Source: Priestia megaterium (lineage in GTDB: Bacteria > Bacillota > Bacilli > Bacillales > Bacillaceae_H). From it: DNA of 64,000 bases. This document shows, piece by piece, positions 17,968 to 27,345 of this stretch. Position numbers and translations under genes: made by a program. Within the stretch, counting starts at the first letter, position 1. Every line of letters starts with the position of its first letter. The notes below the pieces were generated by a model. It saw only the letters and a program-made list of their open reading frames with translations. It did not search any database and had not been told where the DNA came from. The stretch is from positions 4,626,001 to 4,690,000 of the forward strand of contig NZ_CP085442.1 in assembly GCF_023824195.1 (NCBI RefSeq), given 5' to 3'.

Positions 17968-18559
17968 CTAGCCACAGGGCCAATATACTTAAAAGCTGTT
18001 GTTTTGTTTCCTCTACAGGTCCGTTATTGTTGATCACCGCATCGGCTAAGGCTACTTTTTGAATCAAAGGCAGCTGTGCATGGATACGCGCATAGGCATC
18101 CTCCGTCGAGAGATCATTACGAGACTTTAATCTTTCTAGCTGCACAGGCTCATCGACATATACAACCACTACTTTATCGACTAAGTGTGTCAAATCACTT
18201 TCAAACAGCAGCGGAATATCTAATACAACGGCTTCGTAACCTTCCTCTATATAGCTTTCCTTTTGAGAAAGCATTTCTTTTCTTACGGCAGGATGTACAA
18301 TTGCATTCAACTTTTTACGTTCTTCCTCTTGATAAAACACAATTTCCCCTAAAGCCGCTCGATTGATCTCCGCATTCTCGTGAAGAATAGCACGGCCGAA
18401 CGTCTCTACAATTTGTTTGTATGCTTCTTTTCCTGGTTCTACGACTTCTTTTGCAATGTGATCGGCATCGATTACTGGAATATTGATATCTCGTAGCATT
18501 CCGGTTACCGTGCTTTTTCCGCTTGCAATTCCGCCTGTTAATCCAATTACAATTGACAT
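17963..18559 (-). CDS. coaE: Dephospho-CoA kinase
   Basis: CoaE (198 aa) phosphorylates the 3'-OH of dephospho-CoA, the last step of CoA synthesis. The P-loop GLTGGIASGKST is at 6-17, followed by the DADHIAKEV motif and the lid region DIPLLFESDL. The ATG follows AAAGGAGAGG. It is the last gene of a polA-mutM-ytaF-coaE cluster. Confidence 0.97.
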   Translation of the reverse strand: MSIVIGLTGGIASGKSTVTGMLRDINIPVIDADHIAKEVVEPGKEAYKQIVETFGRAILHENAEINRAALGEIVFYQEEERKKLNAIVHPAVRKEMLSQKESYIEEGYEAVVLDIPLLFESDLTHLVDKVVVVYVDEPVQLERLKSRNDLSTEDAYARIHAQLPLIQKVALADAVINNNGPVEETKQQLLSILALWLD

Positions 18560-18582
18560 TGGCCTCTCCTTTATCGCTTTAT

Positions 18583-19212
18583 TTAAAATCTAAAAATACC
18601 TAAAATAATGAGCAGAACTCCTGGTACAAACGAGAACATTTTCATCCATGATAAACGTGAAAAAATTTTGCCAAACTGTATGCCAGCACTTAAAAAAAGT
18701 GAACTCATAAGAGCTACAGCAATTGCTAAAGCATACGGCGAATAACCTAATAAAGCTGCTCCAAACCCAGCTCCAAATGCATCAAGAGATAATGCAATTC
18801 CAAGTATAAATGCTTCAATTCCAGTGATGGAACCCGAATTATCTAAATCTGCTGCAGTCGGTTTTTTCAATACGTTAATGACTAAGCCAATGGACTTAAT
18901 TTCAATTTTCACTAATGTTTTTTCTTCTTTCACTCGAGATGAATCTGCTGGACAAAAAAACTGGTATAAAATCCACATTCCAAGCAGAACAAGAATACCT
19001 CCGCCTACTTTATTTAGTACATCCACTGAAAATAGATGCGTAAGTACTTTTCCTAAAAACATAGAAAACATTAAAGAAAATGCTGAGCAACATGAAATAA
19101 TAAAAATGGATTTCAGCGGAATTTTCACCTTTCGAAGTCCGTATGTCAGGCCAACGCTAAAGCTGTCAAGACTTACGGCAAAAGCAAGAATAAGTAAAGA
19201 AAATGTTATCAT
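18583..19212 (-). CDS. ytaF: Sporulation membrane protein YtaF
   Basis: This is a polytopic membrane protein (209 aa) of the MntP-like YtaF family. At least five hydrophobic helices are visible, with paired motifs AFAVSLDSFSVGLTYGLR at the N-terminus and GIALSLDAFGAGFGAALLG in the second half, an internal duplication with Asp residues typical of cation transporters. An ATG at 19266 would add 18 polar residues; ATG 19212 after GGAAAGGAG matches the 210-aa B. subtilis protein. The transported ion, if any, is not known to me. Confidence 0.88.
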   Translation of the reverse strand: MITFSLLILAFAVSLDSFSVGLTYGLRKVKIPLKSIFIISCCSAFSLMFSMFLGKVLTHLFSVDVLNKVGGGILVLLGMWILYQFFCPADSSRVKEEKTLVKIEIKSIGLVINVLKKPTAADLDNSGSITGIEAFILGIALSLDAFGAGFGAALLGYSPYALAIAVALMSSLFLSAGIQFGKIFSRLSWMKMFSFVPGVLLIILGIFRF

Positions 19213-19272
19213 GATGAGAGGACTCCTTTCCTTTCTGTCTATACGTAGTATATGAAAGGAGCCCATCCATTG

Positions 19273-20106
19273 TTATTTTTTAGCCGGCTGACAATTTGGG
19301 CAGATATGTGTTCCTCTACCGCCTACAACAAATTTTTCAATTGGGGTACCGCAGATTTTACAGGATTCGCCTTTTCTCCCGTACACATAAAGCTGCTGCT
19401 GAAACATGCCTATTTGTCCCTGTGTGTTTACATACGTGCGAATTGTGCTGCCTCCTTGTTTCACAGCTTCTTGAAGGGTCGCTACAATTTCTTCGTACAA
19501 TTTTTCATACTCTTCGTCTGTTAATTGGCTGGCCACTCGTTCAGGATGAATCCCTGCGCGAAATAGTGCTTCATCTACATAAATATTCCCGAGTCCAACC
19601 ACGACATTTTGATCGAGTAAAACCGGCTTGATTTTTCGAGAGGTTTTGCCGATTCGCATTTTTAATTGACTTGGATTAAATGTTTCGTCAAACGGTTCAG
19701 GTCCAAGGCCAATAAGAGGAGGAAACAGATCTTCCTCTCCCTTTTTAAATAAGTGCATAGTACCAAACTTCCTTACATCCCGGTATCGCAATTCCGTTCC
19801 ATCCGTGAAGTGAAAAAAGACGTGTACATGCTTATCTGGTTCTTCTGCATTCTCATGGAGAGCATATTTCCCTTCCATACGCAAATGAGAAACCATCGTA
19901 TAATCATCGAGCACAATTTTCAAAAATTTACCTCTTCGTTCAACATCTCGAATGGTTTGTCCAATAAGCGCATCACAAAACTGTTCAACTTGTTCAGGAC
20001 GTTTGATAATATTAGGCCATTTAACTGTTACACGCTCAATGATCTTTCCACTGGCTAATTCAATTAACGTACGTCTGACGGTTTCAACTTCTGGTAATTC
20101 TGGCAC
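19273..20106 (-). CDS. mutM: Formamidopyrimidine-DNA glycosylase
   Basis: MutM (277 aa) is a bifunctional glycosylase/AP lyase that removes 8-oxoguanine and FaPy lesions. The catalytic Pro2-Glu3 are in PELPEVE, a start that requires initiation at GTG 20106, not at the upstream GTG (20115). The helix-two-turn-helix and intercalation region (LLDQNVVVGLGNIYVDEALFRAGIHP) and the C-terminal zinc finger (CKICGTPIEKFVVGGRGTHICPNC) are complete. It lies 21 nt after polA, a repair pairing conserved in Bacillus. Confidence 0.97.
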   Translation of the reverse strand: MPELPEVETVRRTLIELASGKIIERVTVKWPNIIKRPEQVEQFCDALIGQTIRDVERRGKFLKIVLDDYTMVSHLRMEGKYALHENAEEPDKHVHVFFHFTDGTELRYRDVRKFGTMHLFKKGEEDLFPPLIGLGPEPFDETFNPSQLKMRIGKTSRKIKPVLLDQNVVVGLGNIYVDEALFRAGIHPERVASQLTDEEYEKLYEEIVATLQEAVKQGGSTIRTYVNTQGQIGMFQQQLYVYGRKGESCKICGTPIEKFVVGGRGTHICPNCQPAKK

Positions 20107-20127
20107 GTTTGTCACATCCTTTTTCCA

Positions 20128-22755
20128 CTACTTTGCTTCGTACCAAGTCTTTCCGTAAGAATAATCTACTTTCAACGGAACTTCTAGCTCTAAAGCATGC
20201 TCCATTACTTCTGGTACGATTTTCTCTAAAATTTTAATTTCTTCTTCTGGGGCTTCAAAAATCAGCTCATCGTGTACTTGAAGCAGTAGCTTAGCCTGAA
20301 GATTTTCATCTTTTAAGCGCTTATCCATTTCAATCATTGCTTTTTTAATAATATCAGCTGCTGTCCCTTGGATAGGCGTATTCATAGCCGTACGCTCAGC
20401 GAAGCTGCGGAGGTTAAAGTTTCGGCTCGTGATTTCAGGCAAGTAACGTCGGCGGTGCAAGAGCGTTGTTACATATCCCTTTTCTTTTGCATCGCGTACA
20501 ATCGTATCCATATACTCCTGTACACCCGGGAAGCTTTTTAAATAGCGTTCAATAAAAGTAGCCGCTGCTTTTCTTGTAATTCCTAAACTTTGCGATAAAC
20601 CGTAATCACTGATGCCGTAGACGATTCCAAAATTAACTGCTTTAGCCTGACGGCGCATATTCGACGTTACTTCTTCTCTTTCGACGTGGAACACATCCAT
20701 CGCTGTTTTCGTATGAATATCTAAGTCATGCTTAAACGCATCAATTAGCTTTTCATCATCTGCAATATGAGCCAGTACGCGCAGCTCAATTTGTGAATAA
20801 TCCGCCGCAAATATTAACCAATCAGGCTGTGAAGGCACGAACGCACCTCTTATTTTTTTACCTTCTTCAAGACGAATCGGGATGTTTTGCAAGTTAGGAT
20901 CTACGGAACTTAACCTTCCCGTTTGAGTTAACGTTTGATTAAAGCGGGTATGAACTTTTCCATCGATTTCATGAATAACCTTTTTTAATCCTTCAATATA
21001 CGTAGACTGTAATTTTCCTAGCTGACGGTATTGTAAAATCTCTGGGATAATATCATGGGTACTAGCTAATTGCTCTAATACATCGGCTGATGTGGAATAG
21101 CCTGTTTTTGTTTTCTTTATGACTGGAAGCTGCATTTTTTCAAAAAGAACAACTCCTAGCTGCTTTGGCGAATTAATATTGAATTCTTGTCCAGCGTATT
21201 CGTAGATTTTCGCTTCAATTTTTTCAAGCTGTTCTCGAAGATCTTCGCCCATTTCATCCAAACGCGCACGGTCAATTTTCACCCCTTGATATTCCATATC
21301 AGCAAGGACAATGGCAAGAGGCATTTCAAGCTTCTCAAATAGCTCAAACTGTTCATTTTCAACCAATTCTTTTTCTAACACTTCTTTTAAATAAGCTACG
21401 GCGGCTGCTTTTCTTATAACATGCTCAGCTAGCTGATCAGCTTCTGCAATGCTTCGCTTAGCTCCTTTTCCATACACAGCTTCATCTGATTGCACTTGAT
21501 GATATCCTTTTAATTTTGCAATTGTCGCTAGATCATCATTTGCCTCAGCAGGATTCAAGATGTAAGAAGCAATCATTACATCATGTTCAATTCCTTTAAT
21601 TTCATGCCCCACCCATTTTAACGATACAATCGTACGTTTCCCATTAAACACCGTCTTTTTTACACGTTCATCTTCTAACCATGCTTTAAATTTAGAAGAT
21701 GAAAGAGCTGTATCTTTATCAATAAAATAGTGGCCATTTTTGTTGCTGATTCCAAAACCAAGCAGCTGATTGTGATGATAGTTTTCTTCATAACCTTCTA
21801 CGATCAGAGCTGCTTCGCTTGTTAACATATCATCGTGAACTTCCTGCGCTATTTCAAACGTCAGGTCTTCAAAATCTGCTTCCTCTTCTGCTGATTCACC
21901 AAATTTAGCAAGCAGAGAATTAAACCCAAGCTCTTTAAATAAAGAGATGACCTTTGAAGATTCAAACCCGTCATACTTTGCATCTTCTACAGATACTTCA
22001 AGAGGCGCTTCGCAATAAATAGTTGCAAGCTTTTTACTCATGATGGCTGATTCACGATTATCTTCAAGCTTTTCTTTTAATTTTTTACCGCTGACTTGAT
22101 CGATAGATTGTAATACATTTTCAACCGTTTCGAACTCTTTTAATAGCTTTAAGGCTGTTTTTTCTCCGACTCCGGGCACGCCTGGGATATTATCCGAGCT
22201 GTCCCCCATAAGGCCTTTCATATCAATAATTTGTGCAGCCGTAATACCATACTTTTCATCAATGGCTGCAGGCGTATAGGAATCGACATCTGTAATCCCT
22301 TTTCTCGTAATATCTACGGTTACATGTTCTGACACAAGCTGAAGTAAATCTTTATCCCCGGAAATGACTTTTACGGCCATTCCTTTTTGTTCAGCTTGCT
22401 TTGAAAGTGTACCGATAATATCATCTGCTTCATAATCAGGCAGTTCATAGCGCTTAATCCCATATGCATCTAATAACTCGCGAATAAAAGGAAACTGCTC
22501 TGAAAGTTCAGGAGGCGTCTTTTGTCTGCCTCCTTTATATTCTGTAAATGTTTTGTGACGAAACGTTGTTTTCCCTGCATCAAAAGCCACCAGTAAATGC
22601 GTTGGCTTCTCTTCCTCTAGGATACGTGTCAGCATTGTGGTAAAGCCGTATATGGCATTTGTATGTATTCCTTTATCATTGTTTAAAAGCGGCAAAGCAA
22701 AAAATGCACGGTAGGCAATACTATTCCCGTCAATTAATACTAGTTTTTGTGTCAT
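20128..22755 (-). CDS. polA: DNA polymerase I
   Basis: PolA (875 aa) fills gaps in repair and Okazaki fragment processing. The N-terminal 5'-3' exonuclease domain (1-290; YRAFFALPLL, SGDKDLLQLV, GDSSDNIPGVPGVGEKTALKLL) is followed by a degenerate 3'-5' exonuclease-like domain lacking the usual acidic motifs, as in other Bacillus, and the polymerase domain with motif A (FAADYSQIELRVLAHIADD), motif B (RRQAKAVNFGIVYG) and motif C (LLQVHDELIFEAP). Its ATG follows GGAGG at 7 nt. Confidence 0.98.
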   Translation of the reverse strand: MTQKLVLIDGNSIAYRAFFALPLLNNDKGIHTNAIYGFTTMLTRILEEEKPTHLLVAFDAGKTTFRHKTFTEYKGGRQKTPPELSEQFPFIRELLDAYGIKRYELPDYEADDIIGTLSKQAEQKGMAVKVISGDKDLLQLVSEHVTVDITRKGITDVDSYTPAAIDEKYGITAAQIIDMKGLMGDSSDNIPGVPGVGEKTALKLLKEFETVENVLQSIDQVSGKKLKEKLEDNRESAIMSKKLATIYCEAPLEVSVEDAKYDGFESSKVISLFKELGFNSLLAKFGESAEEEADFEDLTFEIAQEVHDDMLTSEAALIVEGYEENYHHNQLLGFGISNKNGHYFIDKDTALSSSKFKAWLEDERVKKTVFNGKRTIVSLKWVGHEIKGIEHDVMIASYILNPAEANDDLATIAKLKGYHQVQSDEAVYGKGAKRSIAEADQLAEHVIRKAAAVAYLKEVLEKELVENEQFELFEKLEMPLAIVLADMEYQGVKIDRARLDEMGEDLREQLEKIEAKIYEYAGQEFNINSPKQLGVVLFEKMQLPVIKKTKTGYSTSADVLEQLASTHDIIPEILQYRQLGKLQSTYIEGLKKVIHEIDGKVHTRFNQTLTQTGRLSSVDPNLQNIPIRLEEGKKIRGAFVPSQPDWLIFAADYSQIELRVLAHIADDEKLIDAFKHDLDIHTKTAMDVFHVEREEVTSNMRRQAKAVNFGIVYGISDYGLSQSLGITRKAAATFIERYLKSFPGVQEYMDTIVRDAKEKGYVTTLLHRRRYLPEITSRNFNLRSFAERTAMNTPIQGTAADIIKKAMIEMDKRLKDENLQAKLLLQVHDELIFEAPEEEIKILEKIVPEVMEHALELEVPLKVDYSYGKTWYEAK

Positions 22756-22888
22756 TCATGTTCCTCCATTTCGCTCTCTTCTTATCTTACCTTTATTTTA
22801 GCAAACAATAAGCTTTAAGGACAAAAAGTACTCTTCAATTCAACGTTTTATTTTCATGTGGTGATAAGATCTATACATCATAAAATAA

Positions 22889-22918
22889 AAACACCGCCTA
22901 GTTATTTTAGGCGGTGTA
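22889..22918 (-). terminator. Terminator downstream of phoPR
   Basis: ACACCGCCTA pairs with TAGGCGGTGT around a 7-9 nt loop and is followed by TTTTATTTT on the minus strand, before polA. Confidence 0.9.
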
Positions 22919-22939
22919 ACATGTGAGTGGATAAAAATC

Positions 22940-23034
22940 AGCAAAAAGAATCGGCGAAAATAGCACGGTTAAAGCTATCTTCGCCTTACATATTGGCTCC
23001 TTGGATGAAGGGGTTTCCATGAAAAATTGTATCA
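22940..23034 (-). ncRNA. Candidate small RNA between phoR and polA
   Basis: An extended -10 element TGATACAAT (23026-23034) is followed about 40 nt later by a 12-bp hairpin, GGCGAAGATAGC with GCTATTTTCGCC (22953-22985), and then GATTCTTTTT. This would give an RNA of about 80 nt that includes AAACCCCTTCATCC and AAGGAGCC. There is no clear -35 box, and I cannot assign the RNA to a known class. It might instead be the 3' end of the phoPR mRNA. Confidence 0.4.
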
Positions 23035-23083
23035 ATTATTTATTAAGCTACATTAAATAAATTGTAAAAGGAACGTAAACATT

Positions 23084-24856
23084 TTACATCTGCGGCAAAT
23101 ACTTGTGCAGCTTCACCGAAAAAGTTGTCCCTTTGTTGGCTTCACTTTTCACTTCAATTTCCCCTTTATGAGCTTCAACAAGGTGTTTAACAATTGCTAA
23201 TCCAAGACCTGTTCCTCCCGAATTACGGCTTCTTGCTTTATCTACTCGGTAAAAGCGCTCAAAAATACGTGAAATTTCATCGGCATCAATACCGATACCT
23301 GTATCTTGAATATGAACCGTAATCGTTGCTTCTTCCTCTTCAAGCGAAACGTGAACGGTTCCTCCAGGCATTGTATACATGAGCGCATTGCCGATTAAGT
23401 TAACAAACACTTGCATAAGGCGCTGACTGTCACCATCAATCCACGCTTCTTCAGGAAGCGTATCTAACGTTAGCGTGATTTCTTTTTCAGTCGCTCGGTT
23501 TGATAGCACTGTCGTCACTTCGTAAAGAAGCGTATTCAGATCTACTGAATGAATGCTTAGTTTAAACCCTTGCTGTTCAACTTTAGACAAATCTAAAAGA
23601 TCTTGAATCAAGCTCTCCATGCGCTGACTTTCCGTGAGAATAATAGATAGGAACTGCTGTCGCAGCTGCGGATCTTCCATGGCACCGTCTAATAATGTCT
23701 CACTAAACCCTTTAATGGAAGTAATAGGGGTTTTTAGTTCATGAGACACATTCGCTACAAAGTCACGGCGCACTTGTTCTAGTTTTTTCAGCTCGGTAAT
23801 ATCATGGAAAACAAGCACAATCCCTTTCCATTCATCGTTTAAGCCAATAATCGGCGCTCCGTAAACATCAAAATATCTTCGTTCAATATTTAAAGGCAGA
23901 ACCACTTGTTTTCGAACCTTTACTTCCGTCATAAATATTTTTTCCACAAGCTTAATGATTTCTTTGTGCTCAAATACCTCGTAATACAAATGATAAAGGA
24001 AGTCATCCGGATGTATATGAAACTGCTCTTTATAAGCTCGATTCACTAAGTTTATATAGCCCCGACTATCGATAAGAAGCATGCCGCTTCCCATATTTTC
24101 AATTAGCGTGCGCAGCCTGTCCTGCTGCATTTCTTGATTAGTGATAGACTCTTGCAGATTACGAGCAAGTGCGTTAATAGACTGACTCAGCATCCCTGTT
24201 TCATCTACATAATCTTCATATGTACGAGCTTTATAATTCCCTTTTGCAAGTTCCATAGCCACCTTGGTTGCCGATTCAATAGGACGGGTATAGCGTCCCA
24301 TAATCTTTACACCTAAGAGTAAAATCACAATCAAAGCTAGACCTAAGCTTCCAATAAGAAGGCCCCAAATTTGCTGATTTACTTGTTTTAATGAATCAAA
24401 CGATGTACTCAGCACAACAAATCCCTCTTGCTTACCTTCTATAATAAGCGGGATACCATAGTAATATAAGTCGTAATCTTCTTTAATTTGATCAAAGCTT
24501 TTTTTACTGTTTAACTGCTTTTTCAATACTTGTTGGATTACGATACTTTTTTCGATTCTTTGCTGCTTGCTACCTGGATTTGAGTCAACTAATATTTTTC
24601 CGTCTTTTTGAACGATAGTCGTTCGTACACTTAACGAATGGCTGATTTGATCAACTTTAGATTTTAAACCAGGACTTGCGATACCTTCTTCGCTAATGTA
24701 CATTTCTACAAGCTTTGCCTCTTTTTCCATTCGCTCTTGAAACGTCTGAAAATAAAAGTTTTTAAACAACTGTCCCAGCAGCAGGCCAAGACCTACTAAT
24801 ACAATAATAATAAGTACTAATAGAGCCAAAAGTAGCCTTGAACGAAATTTATTCAT
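23084..24856 (-). CDS. phoR: Phosphate-response sensor histidine kinase PhoR
   Basis: PhoR (590 aa) is the membrane kinase of the Pho phosphate-starvation system. Order of parts: TM helix 1 (about 8-30), extracytoplasmic sensor (31-160), TM helix 2 (about 163-185), HAMP (186-238), PAS domain (about 245-350), HisKA with the phospho-acceptor His in FVANVSHELKTPITSIKGF (near 370), and HATPase_c with N, G1 and G2 boxes (NLIGNAL, DTGIGI, GGTGLGLAI). Its ATG overlaps the end of phoP by 8 nt, so the two are translationally coupled. Confidence 0.96.
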   Translation of the reverse strand: MNKFRSRLLLALLVLIIIVLVGLGLLLGQLFKNFYFQTFQERMEKEAKLVEMYISEEGIASPGLKSKVDQISHSLSVRTTIVQKDGKILVDSNPGSKQQRIEKSIVIQQVLKKQLNSKKSFDQIKEDYDLYYYGIPLIIEGKQEGFVVLSTSFDSLKQVNQQIWGLLIGSLGLALIVILLLGVKIMGRYTRPIESATKVAMELAKGNYKARTYEDYVDETGMLSQSINALARNLQESITNQEMQQDRLRTLIENMGSGMLLIDSRGYINLVNRAYKEQFHIHPDDFLYHLYYEVFEHKEIIKLVEKIFMTEVKVRKQVVLPLNIERRYFDVYGAPIIGLNDEWKGIVLVFHDITELKKLEQVRRDFVANVSHELKTPITSIKGFSETLLDGAMEDPQLRQQFLSIILTESQRMESLIQDLLDLSKVEQQGFKLSIHSVDLNTLLYEVTTVLSNRATEKEITLTLDTLPEEAWIDGDSQRLMQVFVNLIGNALMYTMPGGTVHVSLEEEEATITVHIQDTGIGIDADEISRIFERFYRVDKARSRNSGGTGLGLAIVKHLVEAHKGEIEVKSEANKGTTFSVKLHKYLPQM

Positions 24857-25565
24857 CTACCTTTGGTTCCTCCAGCTTATATCCTAATCCTCTAATCGTT
24901 TTTATATAAACAGGTTTTCGCGTATTGTGTTCAATTTTCTCACGCAAATGGCTGATGTGCACATCTACAATTCGCGTATCTCCGGCAAAATCATAATTCC
25001 ACACTGCACTTAGCAGCTGATCACGAGTTAATACCCGCCCTTTGTATTTTGCCAAATATAATAATAACTCAAATTCTTTCGGAGTAAGCTCAAGCTGCTC
25101 TTGATTAAAGTAGGCCTCATAATGATCTGGAAGAATTTTTAAATCACCGATCATGATGCGTTCGCCATCTTCCTCTTGTTCATTTTCCTGAGCAATAATT
25201 TGTGTTCTGCGTAAAATGGCTTTTACACGCGCTACTACTTCTCGAGGGCTAAATGGTTTCGTCATGTAGTCATCTGCGCCAAGCTCTAGCCCTAATACTT
25301 TGTCAAATTCATCGTCTTTTGCAGTTAACATTAAAATAGGCGTCATCACTTTTTGCTGACGAAGCTTTTTACAAACTTCAATTCCATCCATCTTAGGAAG
25401 CATCAAGTCTAACACAATTAAATCCGGTTTTCCTTCTAGTGCCTTGTTGTATCCTTCTTCCCCGTCTTCAGCTGTTTCTACTGTAAAGCCAGCTTGTTGT
25501 AAATTATATTGTAATAATGTTGAAATTGATTGTTCATCATCTACGACTAATAATTTCTTACTCAT
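24849..25565 (-). CDS. phoP: Phosphate-response regulator PhoP
   Basis: PhoP (238 aa) is an OmpR-type response regulator. The receiver domain has the acidic pair DDE, phospho-acceptor Asp in LIVLDLMLPKMDG (about 52) and Lys in YMTKPFSPREV; the winged-helix DNA-binding domain spans about 135-235. The start MSKKLLVVDDE at 25565 matches the family, but GGAGG is 14 nt upstream, unusually far. The longer ATG at 25586 overlaps that site and has no ribosome binding site of its own. A tandem 22-bp repeat lies about 157 nt upstream. Confidence 0.95.
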   Translation of the reverse strand: MSKKLLVVDDEQSISTLLQYNLQQAGFTVETAEDGEEGYNKALEGKPDLIVLDLMLPKMDGIEVCKKLRQQKVMTPILMLTAKDDEFDKVLGLELGADDYMTKPFSPREVVARVKAILRRTQIIAQENEQEEDGERIMIGDLKILPDHYEAYFNQEQLELTPKEFELLLYLAKYKGRVLTRDQLLSAVWNYDFAGDTRIVDVHISHLREKIEHNTRKPVYIKTIRGLGYKLEEPKVDE

Positions 25566-25721
25566 ATTAACGATATAAGCCTCCATCTAGTTAAATTAAA
25601 CCGCAGCTTCATCCAAATGATATTATTTTCTATTTATCTTCTCTTATCATACAATGTTTTAGCCTCGTTCTCCAATACATTTCAACATTTTCAGAAAATA
25701 TGGCCAAAGAGTTTCTTCTAT

Positions 25722-25765
25722 ATTATTTATAAATATTTAAGGCATTATTTATAAATATTTAAGGC
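25722..25765. repeat. Perfect tandem 22-bp repeat upstream of phoP
   Basis: Two adjacent identical 22-bp units (25722-25743 and 25744-25765) each contain TTATAAATATTTAAGGC. The second ends just before the stop codon of the MaoC-like gene. A 22-bp period equals about two helical turns, which would place bound proteins on one DNA face. Autoregulation by PhoP is possible but the units are not clear Pho boxes. Confidence 0.85.
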
Positions 25766-25768
25766 GTT

Positions 25769-26251
25769 TTAAAAATTTTCAAAGTCGTGTGTCTCTACTG
25801 ATGGAAGTCTAAACGGCGGATACACAAGAAACCGTGCCGTTACTACTTTCTCTTTTTGCTCATTGACCGCTTCCACCTCAATCGTAACAGTTCTAGAAGA
25901 AACATTTACCTCTGTGACTTCAAATAAAAATTCAATCGTGCTATAATGATGAATTTTTTGAGGGAAGGCTACCGTATGTTCTGCAACGTGACTTCCAGGT
26001 CCGGGCAAATACTTTGAAATGGCTGCTGTCATAATACCGGTAATCATAATACTTGGCACAATAGGTTTTTTAAAAGGGGTCTGAGATGCGTAATCATGCT
26101 GAATGTATAAAGGGTTAGAATCATTTGTCAGCCCTAAGTACAATAAGATATCCTTATCTTCAATTCGTTCAGTTAGCGTTAATTTTTCTCCAACTTTTAT
26201 ATCTTCAATACTTCGACCTATTTTTTGTTTTTTACCTAATACCATCATCAT
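25769..26251 (-). CDS. MaoC-like hotdog-fold protein
   Basis: This single-domain hotdog protein (160 aa) resembles MaoC/R-specific enoyl-CoA hydratases. The fold signature is seen in the segment IEDKDILLYLGLTNDSNPLY, then PFKKPIVPSIMITGIMTAAIS. The catalytic Asp of the hydratase motif (usually D-x-N-P-x-H) appears as DSNPLYI, lacking the His, so enzymatic activity is uncertain. Three ATGs stand in a row at the start (26251, 26248, 26245); the second or third has the better distance from AAGGTG. It sits between mdh and phoP. Confidence 0.75.
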   Translation of the reverse strand: MMMVLGKKQKIGRSIEDIKVGEKLTLTERIEDKDILLYLGLTNDSNPLYIQHDYASQTPFKKPIVPSIMITGIMTAAISKYLPGPGSHVAEHTVAFPQKIHHYSTIEFLFEVTEVNVSSRTVTIEVEAVNEQKEKVVTARFLVYPPFRLPSVETHDFENF

Positions 26252-26284
26252 TCCACCTTTTGTATAAAGTAATAGCTTTTCTTT

Positions 26285-26325
26285 ATATACAAGAAAAATT
26301 CGAGGTTTCCCTCGAATTTTCCTTG
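26285..26325 (-). terminator. Terminator of citZ-icd-mdh
   Basis: CAAGGAAAATTCGAGG pairs with CCTCGAATTTTTCTTG around a GAAA-type loop downstream of mdh. Confidence 0.82.
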
Positions 26326-26378
26326 TGACTATTGTTTGAATATCGATAAAAACCTATACTCAAACCTATTTTATTGTA

Positions 26379-27317
26379 TTAAGCTAATACACCCATGACA
26401 GTTTTGACTGATTTTGCTGATTGATCTAACGCAGATTTTTCAGAATCAGTAAGTTCTAATTCAATTACTTGCTCAATTCCTGCAGCTCCTAATACGGTTG
26501 GAACACCTAAGTAGATGCCGTTATAACCATATTCACCCTCTAGGTAAGCAATCGCTGGTAAAATACGACGCTGATCTTTTAAGATCGCTTCTGTCATTTC
26601 TACTAAAGAAGCAGCAGGCGCGTAGTACGCACTTCCGTTACCTAATAGGTTAACGATCTCGCCGCCGCCTTTGCGTGTTCTTTCAACAATTGCTTCAAGA
26701 CGCGCTTTTGGAATAAGCGTTTCAAGAGGAATACCGCCAGCATATGAGTAGCGTACAAGAGGTACCATATCGTCGCCATGTCCACCAAGTACAAAACCTG
26801 TGATATCTTTCACTGAAATGTTTAACTCCTGCGCTACGAACGTACGGAAACGTGCAGAATCTAATACGCCTGATTGACCGATTACGCGGTTTTTAGGAAA
26901 ACCAGATTCTTTAAATACTGTGTACGTCATAGCATCTACCGGGTTTGTCAACACGATGATGTGACAGTTTGGCGAGTATTTAACAACTTCTTGAGTAACA
27001 GACTTCATGATTTTTTGGTTCGTTGTTACTAAATCATCGCGACTCATACCTGGCTTACGCGCGATACCAGCTGTAATAATGACAATGTCAGAATCAGCTG
27101 TGTCTTCGTAGTTGGCTGTTCCTGTAATGTTAGCGTCAAAGCCTTGTACAGGACTTGCTTCTAACATATCCAGCGCCTTACCTTTAGCTGGATTTTCTAA
27201 TTGCGGAATATCAACTAATACAACATCAGCTAATTCTTTTTGACCAATTAAAAAAGCAGTTGTAGCTCCCGTAAAGCCCGCTCCGATAACAGATACTTTT
27301 TTACGCATATTTGCCAT
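26379..27317 (-). CDS. mdh: Malate dehydrogenase
   Basis: This NAD-dependent enzyme (312 aa) oxidises malate to oxaloacetate in the TCA cycle. It is of the LDH-like Bacillus type. The Rossmann motif [12 protein letters not shown] is at 10-21, the substrate-loop arginines are in [16 protein letters not shown], and the catalytic His is in [14 protein letters not shown]. It is the third gene of citZ-icd-mdh, 28 nt after icd. Confidence 0.98.
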   Translation of the reverse strand: MANMRKKVSVIGAGFTGATTAFLIGQKELADVVLVDIPQLENPAKGKALDMLEASPVQGFDANITGTANYEDTADSDIVIITAGIARKPGMSRDDLVTTNQKIMKSVTQEVVKYSPNCHIIVLTNPVDAMTYTVFKESGFPKNRVIGQSGVLDSARFRTFVAQELNISVKDITGFVLGGHGDDMVPLVRYSYAGGIPLETLIPKARLEAIVERTRKGGGEIVNLLGNGSAYYAPAASLVEMTEAILKDQRRILPAIAYLEGEYGYNGIYLGVPTVLGAAGIEQVIELELTDSEKSALDQSAKSVKTVMGVLA

Positions 27318-27345
27318 TATAATTCCTCCCCTAAATGAATAGCTA

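Noticed and set aside
22907..23018. An ORF of about 37 codons beginning METPSSKEP within the phoR-polA gap.
   Set aside because: It has no ribosome binding site, covers the terminator hairpins and shows no protein-like pattern; an untranslated RNA explains the region better.
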